Assembly (NCBI GenBank): GCA_035518815.1
Contig: DATIXG010000048.1
Span: forward strand, 3,999 to 67,998
Reading direction: 5' to 3'
Source: AG25 sp035518815
Lineage (GTDB): Bacteria > Gemmatimonadota > Gemmatimonadetes > Gemmatimonadales > GWC2-71-9
Length of the DNA: 64,000 bases
Shown: one piece after another, positions 1 through 8,296 of the stretch
Numbering within the stretch: the first letter of the stretch is position 1
Layout of the letters: each line of letters starts with the position of its first letter
Translations under genes and position numbers: made by a program
The notes under the pieces: generated by a model
Told to the model about the DNA's origin: nothing
The model's input: the letters and a program-made list of their open reading frames with translations, nothing else
Database searches by the model: none

Positions 1-2586
1 CGCGAGCACGAGGTAGATGAGGATCACGGCAAAGGCGAGGGTCAACGTGAGCGCCCCCCCCTCGAGCCGGATCTGGCGCGACTCGCCCGCATAGTCGATC
101 CCGACGGAGGGACCGGCGGCACTCGCCGCCGCGGTCTCGAGCACGCGCAGGCCTTCCTCCTTGGTGACGCCCGGCTTCACGCCGCCGAAGATCCGGACGG
201 CGTTGCGCTGCTGAAACCGGTTCAGGGTCCGCGGCGCGGTGGTGAACTCGATGTGCGTGAACGTCGAGACCGGGACGAGTTTCCCGCTCGGGGTCTTGAT
301 CTTGAGATCGAGCAACGGCCCCACGGTCGCACGGCGATCGTCACCGATCTGCGGAATGACTTTGTAACTGCGATCGAAATAGTTGAACCGGTTGACGTAT
401 CCGCCACCGAGCAGCGTGCCCAACTCGCGGCCCACGCTCGCCAGGTCGAGGCCGAGGTCGGCGACCTGATCGCGGTCGATTACGACGCGCGCCTCGGGCA
501 AATCGATCTTCAGGTCGGAGTCGACGTACAGGAACTTGCCGCTCTGCCACCCGGCGCCCAGGACCGTGCCGACCGTCTGCAGCATCTGCTCGGGCGGCGC
601 GTCGCTCGCCAGCAGCATCTCGACGTCGTACTGGCCGGGGGAGGGGAGCGGCGGGTCGAGCCGCGGGAAGACCTGCAGCCCCGGGATCTGGGACACGGCG
701 TAGTACACCTGACCGTACATCTGCTCGGTGGTCCGGCGGCGCTCCTTCCAGTTCTTGGCGACCATTCCGCCGAAGCCGCCCCAGGAGGCCGTGAGTGACC
801 ACATGAACCGGGCCTCGGGGAACGACGTGATCGCGCGCACGACCTGGAGCGACGCCTTGTTCGTCGCGTCGAGCGATGCATCGGGCGCGGCCTGCATGAA
901 GAGGCTGATGTGGCTCTGGTCCTCGACCGGCGCCAGCTCACGGCGCGAGTACTGGTAGAGGGGCCACGCCGCCAGCATGACGAGGACGGCAGCCGCGACG
1001 ATTGCCCAGCGCATCTGCAACGCGCCATCGAGCAGCCGTTCATACCGGCGGCGGACCGCCTCGAAGCCCGCATGTACCAGCTTGGTGAGCCTCCCCTCCC
1101 GGCCCGCCTCGTGCACGAAGCGCGAGCTCATCACCGGCGACAGCGTGACGGCGACGAAGCCCGAGACCACCACGGCGGCGGCGAGGGTGATCGCGAATTC
1201 GAGGAACAGCGAGCCCGTGAGCCCGCCCTGGAACCCGATCGGCGTGTACACCGCAGCGAGCGTGATCGTCATCGCGATGATGGGACCGACCAGCTCGCGG
1301 GCGCCGATGATCGCCGCCTGGATGCGGGTCTTCCCCTCGCGGACGTGGCGCTCGACGTTCTCGACCACCACGATCGCGTCGTCCACGACCAGTCCCACCG
1401 ACAGCACGATCGCGAGGATCGTGAGCAGGTTGAGGCTGAACCCGAAGGCGTACATCACGACCGCCGCGCCGACGAGCGACACCGGCATCGCCACGAGCGG
1501 GACGAGCGCGGTGCGGATCGATCCCATGAAGAGGAAGACGACGAGGGCGACAATAAGGATGGTCTCCATCAACGTCTTCGAGATCTCGTGCAGCGCGTCC
1601 ACCATGAAGACGGTCCCGTCGTACGCGAGCTGCATATCGATGTCGGACGGCAGCGTGGGCTTGATCCGGGCCATCTCCGCATGGAGCAGGTTGGCGACCT
1701 CGATCTCGTTCGAACCCACGAGCGGCCACACGCCGAGGTAGACGGCCTCTTTGTCGTTGAACTTCGTAATGAAGTAGGCCTCCTCCGCGCCCAGCTCCAC
1801 CCGCGCCACGTCCGAGAGGCGCACGATCGCGCCGTTGCGCTCGGCCACGACCAGGTTCTTGAACTCCTCGGCGGTGCGCAGGTCGGTGTTGGCGAGCAGG
1901 TTCACCTGCACCAGGTCGCCCTTGGTCTGGCCGACGGCCGCGAGGTAGTTGTTGCGCTGCAGCGCGGCATGCACGTCGCCGGGGGCGAGGTTCAGCGCGG
2001 CCAACCGGTCGGGGTCGATCCAGATCCGCATGGCGATCGGACGGCCGCCCACCACGTCCACCCGCTGCACGCCCGCGAGCGTCGAGAGCTGCGGCTGCAT
2101 GTTGCGGGTGAGCCAGTCGGTGAGCGCCGGGATGTCCCGCGCGGAGGAGGTGAAGCTCAGGTAGAACGACGCATACGGCCGGTCGGCGCGCTGCACCTCG
2201 ACGGCGGGCGGCTCCGCCTCGGCCGGCAGCTCGGAGCGGACCTGCTGGAGGCGAGCCGTGACCTCCGCCAGCGCCGCGGTGCTGTTGTGATTGAGCTTCA
2301 GGTGGATCGTAACGGTGCTGATCCCCGCGCGGCTCGTCGACTCGACGTAGTCCACGCCGCTGATGGCGGACACCGCATGCTCGATCGGCGTCGTCAGAAA
2401 GCCGCGCACGGTCTCGGCACTCGCGCCGTAGTACTGCGTCGTGATCACGACCGAGGAGCTTTCGATCTTGGGATACTGCTGCACCGGCAGCATGGTGAGC
2501 GCCCGCCAGCCGACGAGGATGATGACGAGGTTCACCACCGCCGCGAGGACGGGGTGCCGGATGAACGTATCGGTGAATGAGCGCAT
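1..2586 (-). CDS. RND efflux permease, HAE1/AcrB type (C-terminus cut by window edge)
   Basis: This is the inner-membrane proton antiporter of a tripartite drug or solvent efflux pump. The minus-strand frame stays open from the ATG at 2586 to base 1, giving 862 residues; HAE1 proteins are about 1030 residues, so roughly the last 170 lie outside. The N-terminus (RSFTDTFIRHPVLAAVVNL) is the amphipathic helix plus TM1 of the family. The segment LSVGLVVDDAIVVVENVERH is the TM4 motif with the paired aspartates used for proton relay. Hydrophobic stretches near residues 340-500 match TM2-TM6. The adaptor gene lies 14 bp upstream in the same direction, so the two form an operon, probably repressed by the ArsR-type protein beyond it. 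The family is certain; the substrate cannot be read from sequence. Confidence 0.95.
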   Translation of the reverse strand, partial: MRSFTDTFIRHPVLAAVVNLVIILVGWRALTMLPVQQYPKIESSSVVITTQYYGASAETVRGFLTTPIEHAVSAISGVDYVESTSRAGISTVTIHLKLNHNSTAALAEVTARLQQVRSELPAEAEPPAVEVQRADRPYASFYLSFTSSARDIPALTDWLTRNMQPQLSTLAGVQRVDVVGGRPIAMRIWIDPDRLAALNLAPGDVHAALQRNNYLAAVGQTKGDLVQVNLLANTDLRTAEEFKNLVVAERNGAIVRLSDVARVELGAEEAYFITKFNDKEAVYLGVWPLVGSNEIEVANLLHAEMARIKPTLPSDIDMQLAYDGTVFMVDALHEISKTLMETILIVALVVFLFMGSIRTALVPLVAMPVSLVGAAVVMYAFGFSLNLLTILAIVLSVGLVVDDAIVVVENVERHVREGKTRIQAAIIGARELVGPIIAMTITLAAVYTPIGFQGGLTGSLFLEFAITLAAAVVVSGFVAVTLSPVMSSRFVHEAGREGRLTKLVHAGFEAVRRRYERLLDGALQMRWAIVAAAVLVMLAAWPLYQYSRRELAPVEDQSHISLFMQAAPDASLDATNKASLQVVRAITSFPEARFMWSLTASWGGFGGMVAKNWKERRRTTEQMYGQVYYAVSQIPGLQVFPRLDPPLPSPGQYDVEMLLASDAPPEQMLQTVGTVLGAGWQSGKFLYVDSDLKIDLPEARVVIDRDQVADLGLDLASVGRELGTLLGGGYVNRFNYFDRSYKVIPQIGDDRRATVGPLLDLKIKTPSGKLVPVSTFTHIEFTTAPRTLNRFQQRNAVRIFGGVKPGVTKEEGLRVLETAAASAAGPSVGIDYAGESRQIRLEGGALTLTLAFAVILIYLVLA

Positions 2587-2600
2587 GACGGCGTTCCTCG

Positions 2601-3704
2601 TTAGCGGGGTGAGTCGCTCGCGACCAGCACAGCCTCGCGAAGCTTGAATGAACCGGACGTCGCGACCTTCTGGCCGGCGGTCAGGCCCTGCAGGATGAGG
2701 ACCTCATCATCGACCACCGGCCCGCTCAGCACGGGCTGCGCGTGCGCGCGGTCCTTGCCCGCCGAATCGGGCGCGATCACGAAGACCTGATCCCCGCCTG
2801 GTCCCTTGCGGAGCGCGCTCACGGGGATCGAGATGGCGGTCGCCGTGGGGCCCGTAGGCACCTCGACCCGGACCGACGCGCCCGGCGCCGGGGCGTGGTC
2901 GGTGATCCGCGCCCGCACCAGCGCGTTGCGCGTGGTGGGATCGACCCGTGCGTCGACCGCGACGATGCGGGCCGCGAGGGGTTGCGGATCGGCGGCCGTG
3001 AACACGGCGATCGGCTCGCCGCGGCGCAGGCCGGCCGCGACCGCCTGCGCCACCGTGAAGTCCACGTTGGCCGCAACGTCGACCCCCTGGAGCGTGGTCA
3101 GCTCCGTACCCTCGTTCAGGTACTGGCCGATATGCACGTCCGAGAGGCCGACCCGGGCGCGGAACGGCGCGCGGATCGTCTTGCGCTCGATGATGGCGCG
3201 GGTGCGCGCGATCTGCGCCTGCGCGATGTCGCGCGCCGCGCGTGCCTGGTCGACCTCCTCCTGCGACGTCGCTTGCGCCTCTTGCAATCGCTCGAGCCGC
3301 GCGAGTGTCGTCTGCGCGAGATCGGCCTGCGCGGTCTGGGCGGCCAGGTCCGCCTGCTCGACCGAGACGTCCAGGCCGACGAGCACGGTGCCGGCGTCCA
3401 CAACTTGCCCGGGGACGAGCTTCACCTCGCGGACGGTGCCCGCGAGCTCATTCCGCAGGGTGATCGAGTTGAGGGCCAGGACCGTCCCGACCGACGTCGT
3501 GGTCGGGCGATACTCGCGCTCCTTGGCGACCGCGATGCTCACGGCCTCGACCGGCTCCGGCTGGTGTGCCGCCGCGGCGTCGGCGCTCTTCATCGAGGCC
3601 CGTTTCCAGGCCACCAGGCCGCCGCCCGTGAAAAGCAGGGTTGCGAGCAGCACGGCCGATCCGGCCCAGCCGCGATGGTTCGAGAAGAAGAAGGGACTGC
3701 TCAT
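2601..3704 (-). CDS. RND efflux periplasmic adaptor (MFP/HlyD family)
   Basis: This 367-residue protein bridges the RND permease to an outer-membrane channel. It has a short cytoplasmic start and one N-terminal membrane segment (about residues 14-33). A lipoyl-type half follows (near 85-110, NELAGTVREVKLVPGQ), then an alpha-helical hairpin rich in Ala, Gln and Glu (about 112-170), then the second lipoyl half (IRAPFRARVGLSDVHIGQYL) and beta-barrel domains. The ATG at 3704 has an AGGAG ribosome site 9 nt upstream. It is the first gene of the efflux operon; an inverted repeat about 100 bp upstream (3801-3818) is probably its operator. No outer-membrane channel gene is present in the window. Confidence 0.93.
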   Translation of the reverse strand: MSSPFFFSNHRGWAGSAVLLATLLFTGGGLVAWKRASMKSADAAAAHQPEPVEAVSIAVAKEREYRPTTTSVGTVLALNSITLRNELAGTVREVKLVPGQVVDAGTVLVGLDVSVEQADLAAQTAQADLAQTTLARLERLQEAQATSQEEVDQARAARDIAQAQIARTRAIIERKTIRAPFRARVGLSDVHIGQYLNEGTELTTLQGVDVAANVDFTVAQAVAAGLRRGEPIAVFTAADPQPLAARIVAVDARVDPTTRNALVRARITDHAPAPGASVRVEVPTGPTATAISIPVSALRKGPGGDQVFVIAPDSAGKDRAHAQPVLSGPVVDDEVLILQGLTAGQKVATSGSFKLREAVLVASDSPR

Positions 3705-3800
3705 GAGCGGCTCTCCTTGGCTCTCTAGGTTGCGCGTGAGTCTGGTGCTACTCGTCGAACGGCAGAGTGTGAAATCGACAACGGTTCGGCTTGTGCGACG

Positions 3801-3818
3801 GTTTGATGACAGTCAAAC
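3801..3818. promoter_or_regulatory. Candidate ArsR-type operator upstream of the efflux operon
   Basis: The 18-mer GTTTGATGACAGTCAAAC is a perfect 6-bp inverted repeat (GTTTGA / TCAAAC) with a 6-bp spacer. It lies between the regulator gene and the efflux adaptor start. A one-mismatch copy lies at the regulator's own start (4179-4196). Two copies flanking one ArsR-like gene are best explained as its binding sites; that role is inference. Confidence 0.6.
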
Positions 3819-3844
3819 GGTGGGAACAAAAAAGAAGTTTCCGC

Positions 3845-4177
3845 CTAAGCGACGTCTGCCCCGGTGCCCCCGGCAGCGCCCAGCCGGCGCATGAGCTCAT
3901 TGCTGTACGCCGCGATAGTGTCGCGACAGACTTCGTACAGCTTGTACTGGCCGTCCCGCCGAGCCCGAATCAGGCCCGCACGTAGTAACTCCTTCATGTG
4001 ATGTGAGATAGTGCCTTTGGAGACGGGAAACTGCTCACACAGCCGGGAGCAGGGAAACTCCTCCGCACTGCCGATCGCCTCGAGCAGTGCGACGCGCCTG
4101 GGGTCGGAAAGCGCCTTCGCGACCAGCTCGAACTGCCTGGTGGGCAGCGGTGCGGGAGAGGGAGGACTGTTTGACAC
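3845..4177 (-). CDS. ArsR/SmtB-family winged-helix regulator
   Basis: This is a 110-residue DNA-binding repressor. The core reads ALSDPRRVALLEAIG, then PVSKGTISHHMKELLRAGLI (recognition helix) and a wing with RRDGQYKLYEV, typical of ArsR-like HTH_20/HTH_5 proteins. A longer open frame begins at 4279 with TTG, but it would translate the inverted repeat at 4179-4196. I therefore prefer the in-frame GTG at 4177, which gives the usual family length and a near-leaderless start. Two cysteines (FPCSRLC) lie near the classic ArsR metal site but not at the ELCVCDL spacing, so arsenic sensing is not supported. It lies 140 bp upstream of the efflux operon on the same strand and probably represses it and itself. 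Confidence 0.85.
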   Translation of the reverse strand: MSNSPPSPAPLPTRQFELVAKALSDPRRVALLEAIGSAEEFPCSRLCEQFPVSKGTISHHMKELLRAGLIRARRDGQYKLYEVCRDTIAAYSNELMRRLGAAGGTGADVA

Positions 4178-4178
4178 A

Positions 4179-4212
4179 GTTTGATGATTGTCGAACCGCT
4201 TGCGTTTGTCAA
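4179..4212 (-). promoter_or_regulatory. Promoter with overlapping operator for the ArsR gene
   Basis: On the minus strand TTGACA (4212-4207) is followed after 17 bp by AATCAT (4189-4184). The -10 is covered by the imperfect inverted repeat GTTTGATGATTGTCGAAC (4179-4196), which matches the efflux operator with three changes. A repressor here would occlude RNA polymerase, consistent with autoregulation. Confidence 0.5.
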
Positions 4213-4343
4213 TAGGTGGGGTTGGGCGATCCAGGGTGCCTGGTGGAGAAGCGCTCAAGAGTCTCTGAGTCTCCCCCAAACGGCGGATGCCGTCGCTCGA
4301 GCCGTCGTCCTAACGTTTGTCATCCTGCCTCCGTGGAGTCTCG

Positions 4344-5258
4344 ATGGTCTCGACGTTGCAAGCCTTCTCCGACGATCTCGCTGGCGCGGTTGCCAGCGTC
4401 GGGCGTCACGTGGTCGCGATCGCGGCACGGCGCCGCATCCCCTCGAGCGGCGTCGTGTGGCGCGACGGCGTGGTCGTGACTGCGCAACACACGATCCAGC
4501 GCGAGGAGGACATCGTGGTCACGCTGGCCGACGGCACCGAGTCGGCGGCTACGCTGGTGGGTCGGGACGAAGGGACCGACATAGCCGTGCTGCGCCTCGC
4601 CGGCCCCACGGGTGGAGCGGTCGAAGTCGCACCACCGGACGCGATCCGCCTGGGCGGTCTCGTGCTCGCCCTCGGCCGGCCCGGGCGCCAGCTCACGGCG
4701 GCGCTCGGGGTCGTGAGCGCGGTCGGCGACGCTTGGCGCACGTGGCATGGCGGCCAACTCGATCGCCGCATCCGCCTTGACATCAGTATCTACGACGGGT
4801 TTTCGGGCGGGCCACTCGTCGACGGCGCGGGTCGGGTGCTCGGGATCAACACGTCGACACTGCTGCGTGGCGCGCCGACGACGGTACCCGGCTCGACCGT
4901 CGATCGGGTCGCCACCCAGCTCCTGGAACACGGCCACGTGCCCACCGGTTACCTCGGCGTGGCGATGCACCCCGTTCCCCTCCCCGAGCAATTGGCGCGC
5001 GCCCTCAACCTCACCGCCCGGACCGGCCTGATGATCGCCGGTCTCGAGCCCCAAGGGCCGGCCGACGCGGCTGGTCTGCTGCTCGGCGACGTGATCACGG
5101 GTATGGACGGCCAACCGGTGTCTGATCCAGCCGAGGTTGTCGCTTTCCTCGACGCGACGCGCATCGGTCGACCGGTTCGGCTCCAGCTGGTCCGCGCGGG
5201 CGGAGCGGTCGCCATCACGGTCACCGTGGGCAACCGCCCCACGACGGAGCGCAAATGA
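4344..5258 (+). CDS. HtrA-like S1C serine protease with C-terminal PDZ
   Basis: This is a trypsin-fold peptidase of 304 residues from the ATG at 4344; an upstream in-frame start at 4317 would add nine residues. The catalytic triad is visible as His49 (VVTAQHTI), Asp79 (GTDIAVLRL) and Ser154 (DGFSGGPLVD). A PDZ domain follows from about residue 195 (GYLGVAMHPV, then PADAAGLLLGDVITGMDGQPV). I see no signal peptide or membrane anchor, unlike DegP/DegS, so it may act in the cytoplasm or be held by a partner. It overlaps the next protease by 4 bp and is the first gene of a three-gene unit ending in a LuxR-type regulator. Confidence 0.9.
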   Translation: MVSTLQAFSDDLAGAVASVGRHVVAIAARRRIPSSGVVWRDGVVVTAQHTIQREEDIVVTLADGTESAATLVGRDEGTDIAVLRLAGPTGGAVEVAPPDAIRLGGLVLALGRPGRQLTAALGVVSAVGDAWRTWHGGQLDRRIRLDISIYDGFSGGPLVDGAGRVLGINTSTLLRGAPTTVPGSTVDRVATQLLEHGHVPTGYLGVAMHPVPLPEQLARALNLTARTGLMIAGLEPQGPADAAGLLLGDVITGMDGQPVSDPAEVVAFLDATRIGRPVRLQLVRAGGAVAITVTVGNRPTTERK

Positions 5259-6085
5259 TCGGGCCGAGCCTGCGGGACGAGGTGGAGCGCGCGGGGGAAG
5301 CCCTTGGCAAGGTCACCGTGCAGGTCCTGGCGCGCCGCCGCGCGCTCGGTGCGGGGGTCCTCTGGCCCGACCCGCGAGTCGTCGTGACGAACGCCCATGT
5401 GGTTGGAAGGCATCGCGAGTGTCGCGTCGTTCTGGCGGACGGGCGGGACGTCCAGGGCCGCGTTATCCGAGTCGACCCGCGCCGCGATCTCGCTGCCATC
5501 ACGATTCCCGTGGACGACGGCGTGCCGGCCGTCGTGCGTGACGCCGCCCCGCTCAAGACCGGCGAGCTCGTGCTCGCGCTCGGGCATCCGTTCGGTGTGG
5601 CTGGCGCCATGGCGGTGGGCATCGTGCACGCAGTGGATCGCCGCTGGGTTCGCGCCGATGTACGGCTAGCTCCGGGTTTCTCCGGCGGCCCGCTCGCGGA
5701 CGCCGCCGGCCGGGTCGTGGGCATCAACGCCATGATCGTGTCCGGACTCGGCCTTGCCGTGCCCTCGGCGGCGGCGGCGAGGTTCCTGCGGACGTCTGCC
5801 GCACCTCGTTTGGGGGTCTCCGTCCGGCCGGCATCCGTCCCTGGGGGCCAGGGCTTCCTGGTACTCGGGGTCGAGCCCGACAGTGCAGCCGACGAGATGG
5901 GGCTCTCGATGGGTGACGTGATTGTGTCGATCGACGGACGGGCGTTCGGGGGACCCGGCGACCTGACCGACGCGCTGGTTCAGAACCAGGGCGTCGGGGA
6001 GCGGTCGGTGGCGATCATCCGTGGCGGCGCGAGCCATGTGCTCACGCTTCGTTCTCCAGTAGCTCGAGCGACTGAGGCGGCGTGA
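5255..6085 (+). CDS. Second HtrA-like S1C protease with PDZ
   Basis: This 276-residue paralogue of the preceding gene starts inside its stop (ATGA). The triad is intact: His48 (VVTNAHVV), Asp78 (DPRRDLAAI) and Ser143 (GFSGGPLAD). The C-terminal PDZ runs from about 175 (LGVSVRPASV, then ADEMGLSMGDVIVSIDGRAF). It also lacks a signal peptide. Sequence outside the motifs has diverged strongly from its neighbour, so the duplication is old, or two families were brought together. Translational coupling to the protease before and the regulator after (4-bp overlaps on both sides) argues that all three act in one process. Confidence 0.9.
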   Translation: MIGPSLRDEVERAGEALGKVTVQVLARRRALGAGVLWPDPRVVVTNAHVVGRHRECRVVLADGRDVQGRVIRVDPRRDLAAITIPVDDGVPAVVRDAAPLKTGELVLALGHPFGVAGAMAVGIVHAVDRRWVRADVRLAPGFSGGPLADAAGRVVGINAMIVSGLGLAVPSAAAARFLRTSAAPRLGVSVRPASVPGGQGFLVLGVEPDSAADEMGLSMGDVIVSIDGRAFGGPGDLTDALVQNQGVGERSVAIIRGGASHVLTLRSPVARATEAA

Positions 6086-6681
6086 TCCGGGCGACGGTAA
6101 TGGTCCGATCCCGTCTGGTGCGCGCGGCTCTCGAGCGCGCGCTCGGCCAACGCCCGGATCTGATCGTATCGGCGGCGTCCCCACCACACGGGGATGTAGA
6201 CGTCGTCCTCGTCGATGCGGCAGAGTTGACCAGCCCCCACTTCCTCGGTGGCGACCGTGAGCCCGCCGTGATCGCGCTCGCCGAGGCGCTGGATGATGCC
6301 GTGGTCGCCAAGGCCCTGCGCCAAGGCGCGCGGGGGGTGCTTCCGTACGACGCGAGCCCTGGCGAGCTGACCGCGGCAGTCGAAGCGGCCGTCGCGGGGC
6401 TCGTCGTCGTACCTGCCGCGGTGGGGGCGCTGCTGACGTCCCTCAAGGCGGCTCGTCCCGAGAACGGCTACCGGCGGGAGGATACTGCGCTCACGGACCG
6501 CGAGCGAGAGGTCCTGGCGCTACTGGCCGCGGGGCTACCGAATCACGGGATCGCGGACCGGTTGGGGATTTCCGCAAGCACCGTCAAGACCTACGTCGCG
6601 ACCATTCTGGAGAAGCTCGATGCGGCGACGCGAGCCGAAGCGGTCGCCATCGGATTGCGGCGCGGTCTGCTGTTACTGTAG
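6082..6681 (+). CDS. LuxR/NarL-type regulator with degenerate receiver
   Basis: The 199-residue protein starts at a GTG overlapping the protease stop. The C-terminus is a standard LuxR helix-turn-helix (LTDREREVLALLAAGLPNHG, then ISASTVKTYV). The N-terminal 120 residues have a receiver-like pattern: DVVLVDA places an aspartate (Asp45) at the phosphoacceptor strand. However, the acidic pair near the N-terminus is replaced (TVMVRSRLV), and the conserved lysine after the fourth strand is tyrosine (LPYDASP). Phosphorylation by a histidine kinase is therefore doubtful; protein contact or proteolysis by the co-encoded proteases is possible. No histidine kinase gene is nearby. Its 3' end overlaps the opposing DUF3592 gene by 9 bp. 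Confidence 0.85.
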   Translation: MIRATVMVRSRLVRAALERALGQRPDLIVSAASPPHGDVDVVLVDAAELTSPHFLGGDREPAVIALAEALDDAVVAKALRQGARGVLPYDASPGELTAAVEAAVAGLVVVPAAVGALLTSLKAARPENGYRREDTALTDREREVLALLAAGLPNHGIADRLGISASTVKTYVATILEKLDAATRAEAVAIGLRRGLLLL

Positions 6682-7821
6682 CTGCGGGGACTTCGACCAG
6701 GCCCGCGCCGGCGCGTCAACCACGGGCACGGGACAGCGGTCCACGTCCCTGCGCTGGCGACGGCGCACGCGCACGATCAAGGCGAGTAATCCGACGACGG
6801 CCAGCGGCAGCGCGACAAAGAGCAGCGGCATCGGGCTCACTTCGCGCACCAAGTACGCGCTCGATGGCTTGTCGGGATTCACGTAGGCCGTGACTTGGTC
6901 GCCCGGCCGGAACCGGTCGCGCATCCGCTCCGCCCACTGGTGACTCGACGACATGTTGATGGGAAGCACTCGGTCGCTCACGTACCATTCGCCGCCGGTG
7001 GCGTATTGATACTGGACGACCGGCGCGTAGGTGGAGCCGTCGTCGCCCCGCACCTCTCGAATCCCCACCGACAACACGCGTGCGCTCACCTCCCGCCATG
7101 TGGCGACCCGATACACCTCGAGCCCAAACAGGCCCAGCCCCACGGCGACGAAGATGCCGAGGAACGCCACGATCCAGCTCCACTTGATCCCGATCGGCGG
7201 GAGCCCCACGGGACCCGGCACGGGCTCGCGGACCTCTGTCCTTTCCCCCCAGCCGCAAAACGTCCGTACCGCCGCGGCGCAGGTCGCAAGCGTGCCCTGG
7301 TCGCCGGTGCTGAACGGCGTCCACGGTACCCGCTCGCCCGACTTGGTGAGGAACACGATGCGGTAGAAGGGGCTCTCCCCGCGCGAGCTGCTGGCGGAGC
7401 GCTCGAGTACCACGTCCTGGAGATCGGCGAGGCGGTACTCGCTTGAGGTGCGATAGCCGAGACGCTGCACCACGAGGCGAGCCGTGCCCCTGGCGCGGTC
7501 GATCACATAGCGGCGATCGGCGGAGAGCGCGAGCAGCAGGAGCCCCACGGCGCCGAACACACCGCCCACCAGGTAGATGAGCCACGGCCCGCCGTTTCCT
7601 CTCCAGCCCGACGGGTGCGTGAGCCACAACGTGATGGCGCCACCGCCCACCACGATGAACAGCAAGCCCATCATGGCGGTGTTGAACGGGCCGTCGCGCA
7701 GCTCCAGCTCGGCCTGTGTCTCCTGGACAACCTTCACGTCGCTCGACTCCTCGTCGTCAAACAGTGCGAGGCGCAACGAAAGGTCGGGGGCGATGGAAAT
7801 TTCTTTTGTGTCGCAGATCAC
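6673..7821 (-). CDS. DUF3592 membrane protein
   Basis: This is a 382-residue protein with four likely membrane segments, near residues 48-70, 80-102, 215-240 and 345-368. The stretch between TM3 and TM4 carries the DUF3592 pattern: WREVSARVLSV, then TYAPVVQYQYATGGEWYVSD, then GDQVTAYVNPDKP. The function of this family is unknown. The N-terminal 45 residues are acidic and probably cytosolic. The start is a GTG at 7821, chosen because no later start keeps the first membrane segment intact. It faces the LuxR gene tail to tail. Confidence 0.75.
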   Translation of the reverse strand: MICDTKEISIAPDLSLRLALFDDEESSDVKVVQETQAELELRDGPFNTAMMGLLFIVVGGGAITLWLTHPSGWRGNGGPWLIYLVGGVFGAVGLLLLALSADRRYVIDRARGTARLVVQRLGYRTSSEYRLADLQDVVLERSASSSRGESPFYRIVFLTKSGERVPWTPFSTGDQGTLATCAAAVRTFCGWGERTEVREPVPGPVGLPPIGIKWSWIVAFLGIFVAVGLGLFGLEVYRVATWREVSARVLSVGIREVRGDDGSTYAPVVQYQYATGGEWYVSDRVLPINMSSSHQWAERMRDRFRPGDQVTAYVNPDKPSSAYLVREVSPMPLLFVALPLAVVGLLALIVRVRRRQRRDVDRCPVPVVDAPARAWSKSPQLQ

Positions 7822-7906
7822 ATTGTGACGGAGAACCCATCCGATTCCGGGACCTTCTCGCCACCTTGGTCGTAGGAACCTGTCCTAAGGGAAAGGAGTC
7901 GATCCA

Positions 7907-8227
7907 ATGCGACGAGACATCGCGCACTATCGGACGCTCGGGGCGAGTCTGGCGCTGTTCGCGGCGCTGGCATGTGCAGCCGGGCCACCTCCGGGGGCGA
8001 TCTACGTCGAGCGGCGGCCTCCGGCGGCCCGCGTGGAAGTCGAGGTCGGCACACCGAGGCCCGGATACGTCTGGATCGCCGGGTACTGGCGTTGGCAGCG
8101 CAACGACTACGCCTGGGTCCCCGGACACTGGACGCCGGTGAGGCATGGGTATCAACGGTGGGTACCCGGCCGGTGGGAGCATTCCCGCAACCGCTGGTAC
8201 TGGGTCGACGGGCACTGGGCTCGCTGA
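7907..8227 (+). CDS. Secreted YXWGXW-repeat protein
   Basis: This is a 106-residue exported protein with a signal peptide or lipoprotein-like start (LALFAALACAAGPPPG). The mature part is three tandem tryptophan/tyrosine repeats with the pattern W-x2-G-x-W (YVWIAGYWRW, YAWVPGHWTP, WVPGRWEHS), ending in WYWVDGHW. This matches the YXWGXW repeat family of small envelope proteins of unknown role. The ATG at 7907 follows a purine-rich site (AAAGGAG). A strong hairpin lies 24 bp after the stop. Confidence 0.8.
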   Translation: MRRDIAHYRTLGASLALFAALACAAGPPPGAIYVERRPPAARVEVEVGTPRPGYVWIAGYWRWQRNDYAWVPGHWTPVRHGYQRWVPGRWEHSRNRWYWVDGHWAR

Positions 8228-8250
8228 GCGAGCCTTGGTGGCATAGCGCG

Positions 8251-8279
8251 GCGGCCGGGGTGATCACTCCCCCGGCCGC
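8251..8279. terminator. Bidirectional hairpin between convergent genes
   Basis: GCGGCCGGGG (8251-8260) and CCCCGGCCGC (8270-8279) form a perfect 10-bp stem with a 9-nt loop. It lies between the convergent YXWGXW and cupin genes. There is no strong T-run, so it may act as a stability hairpin as well as a terminator. Confidence 0.6.
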
Positions 8280-8296
8280 AGCTATTTCCGGGAAGG

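Noticed and set aside
910..2580. A 556-codon plus-strand open frame
   Set aside because: It is the antisense shadow of the RND permease; its His/Arg/Asp-rich translation has no domain, and the opposite frame has clear family motifs.
3845..4177. Arsenic-sensing ArsR
   Set aside because: The cysteines do not align with the ELCVCDL metal site, and no arsenic resistance genes are near.
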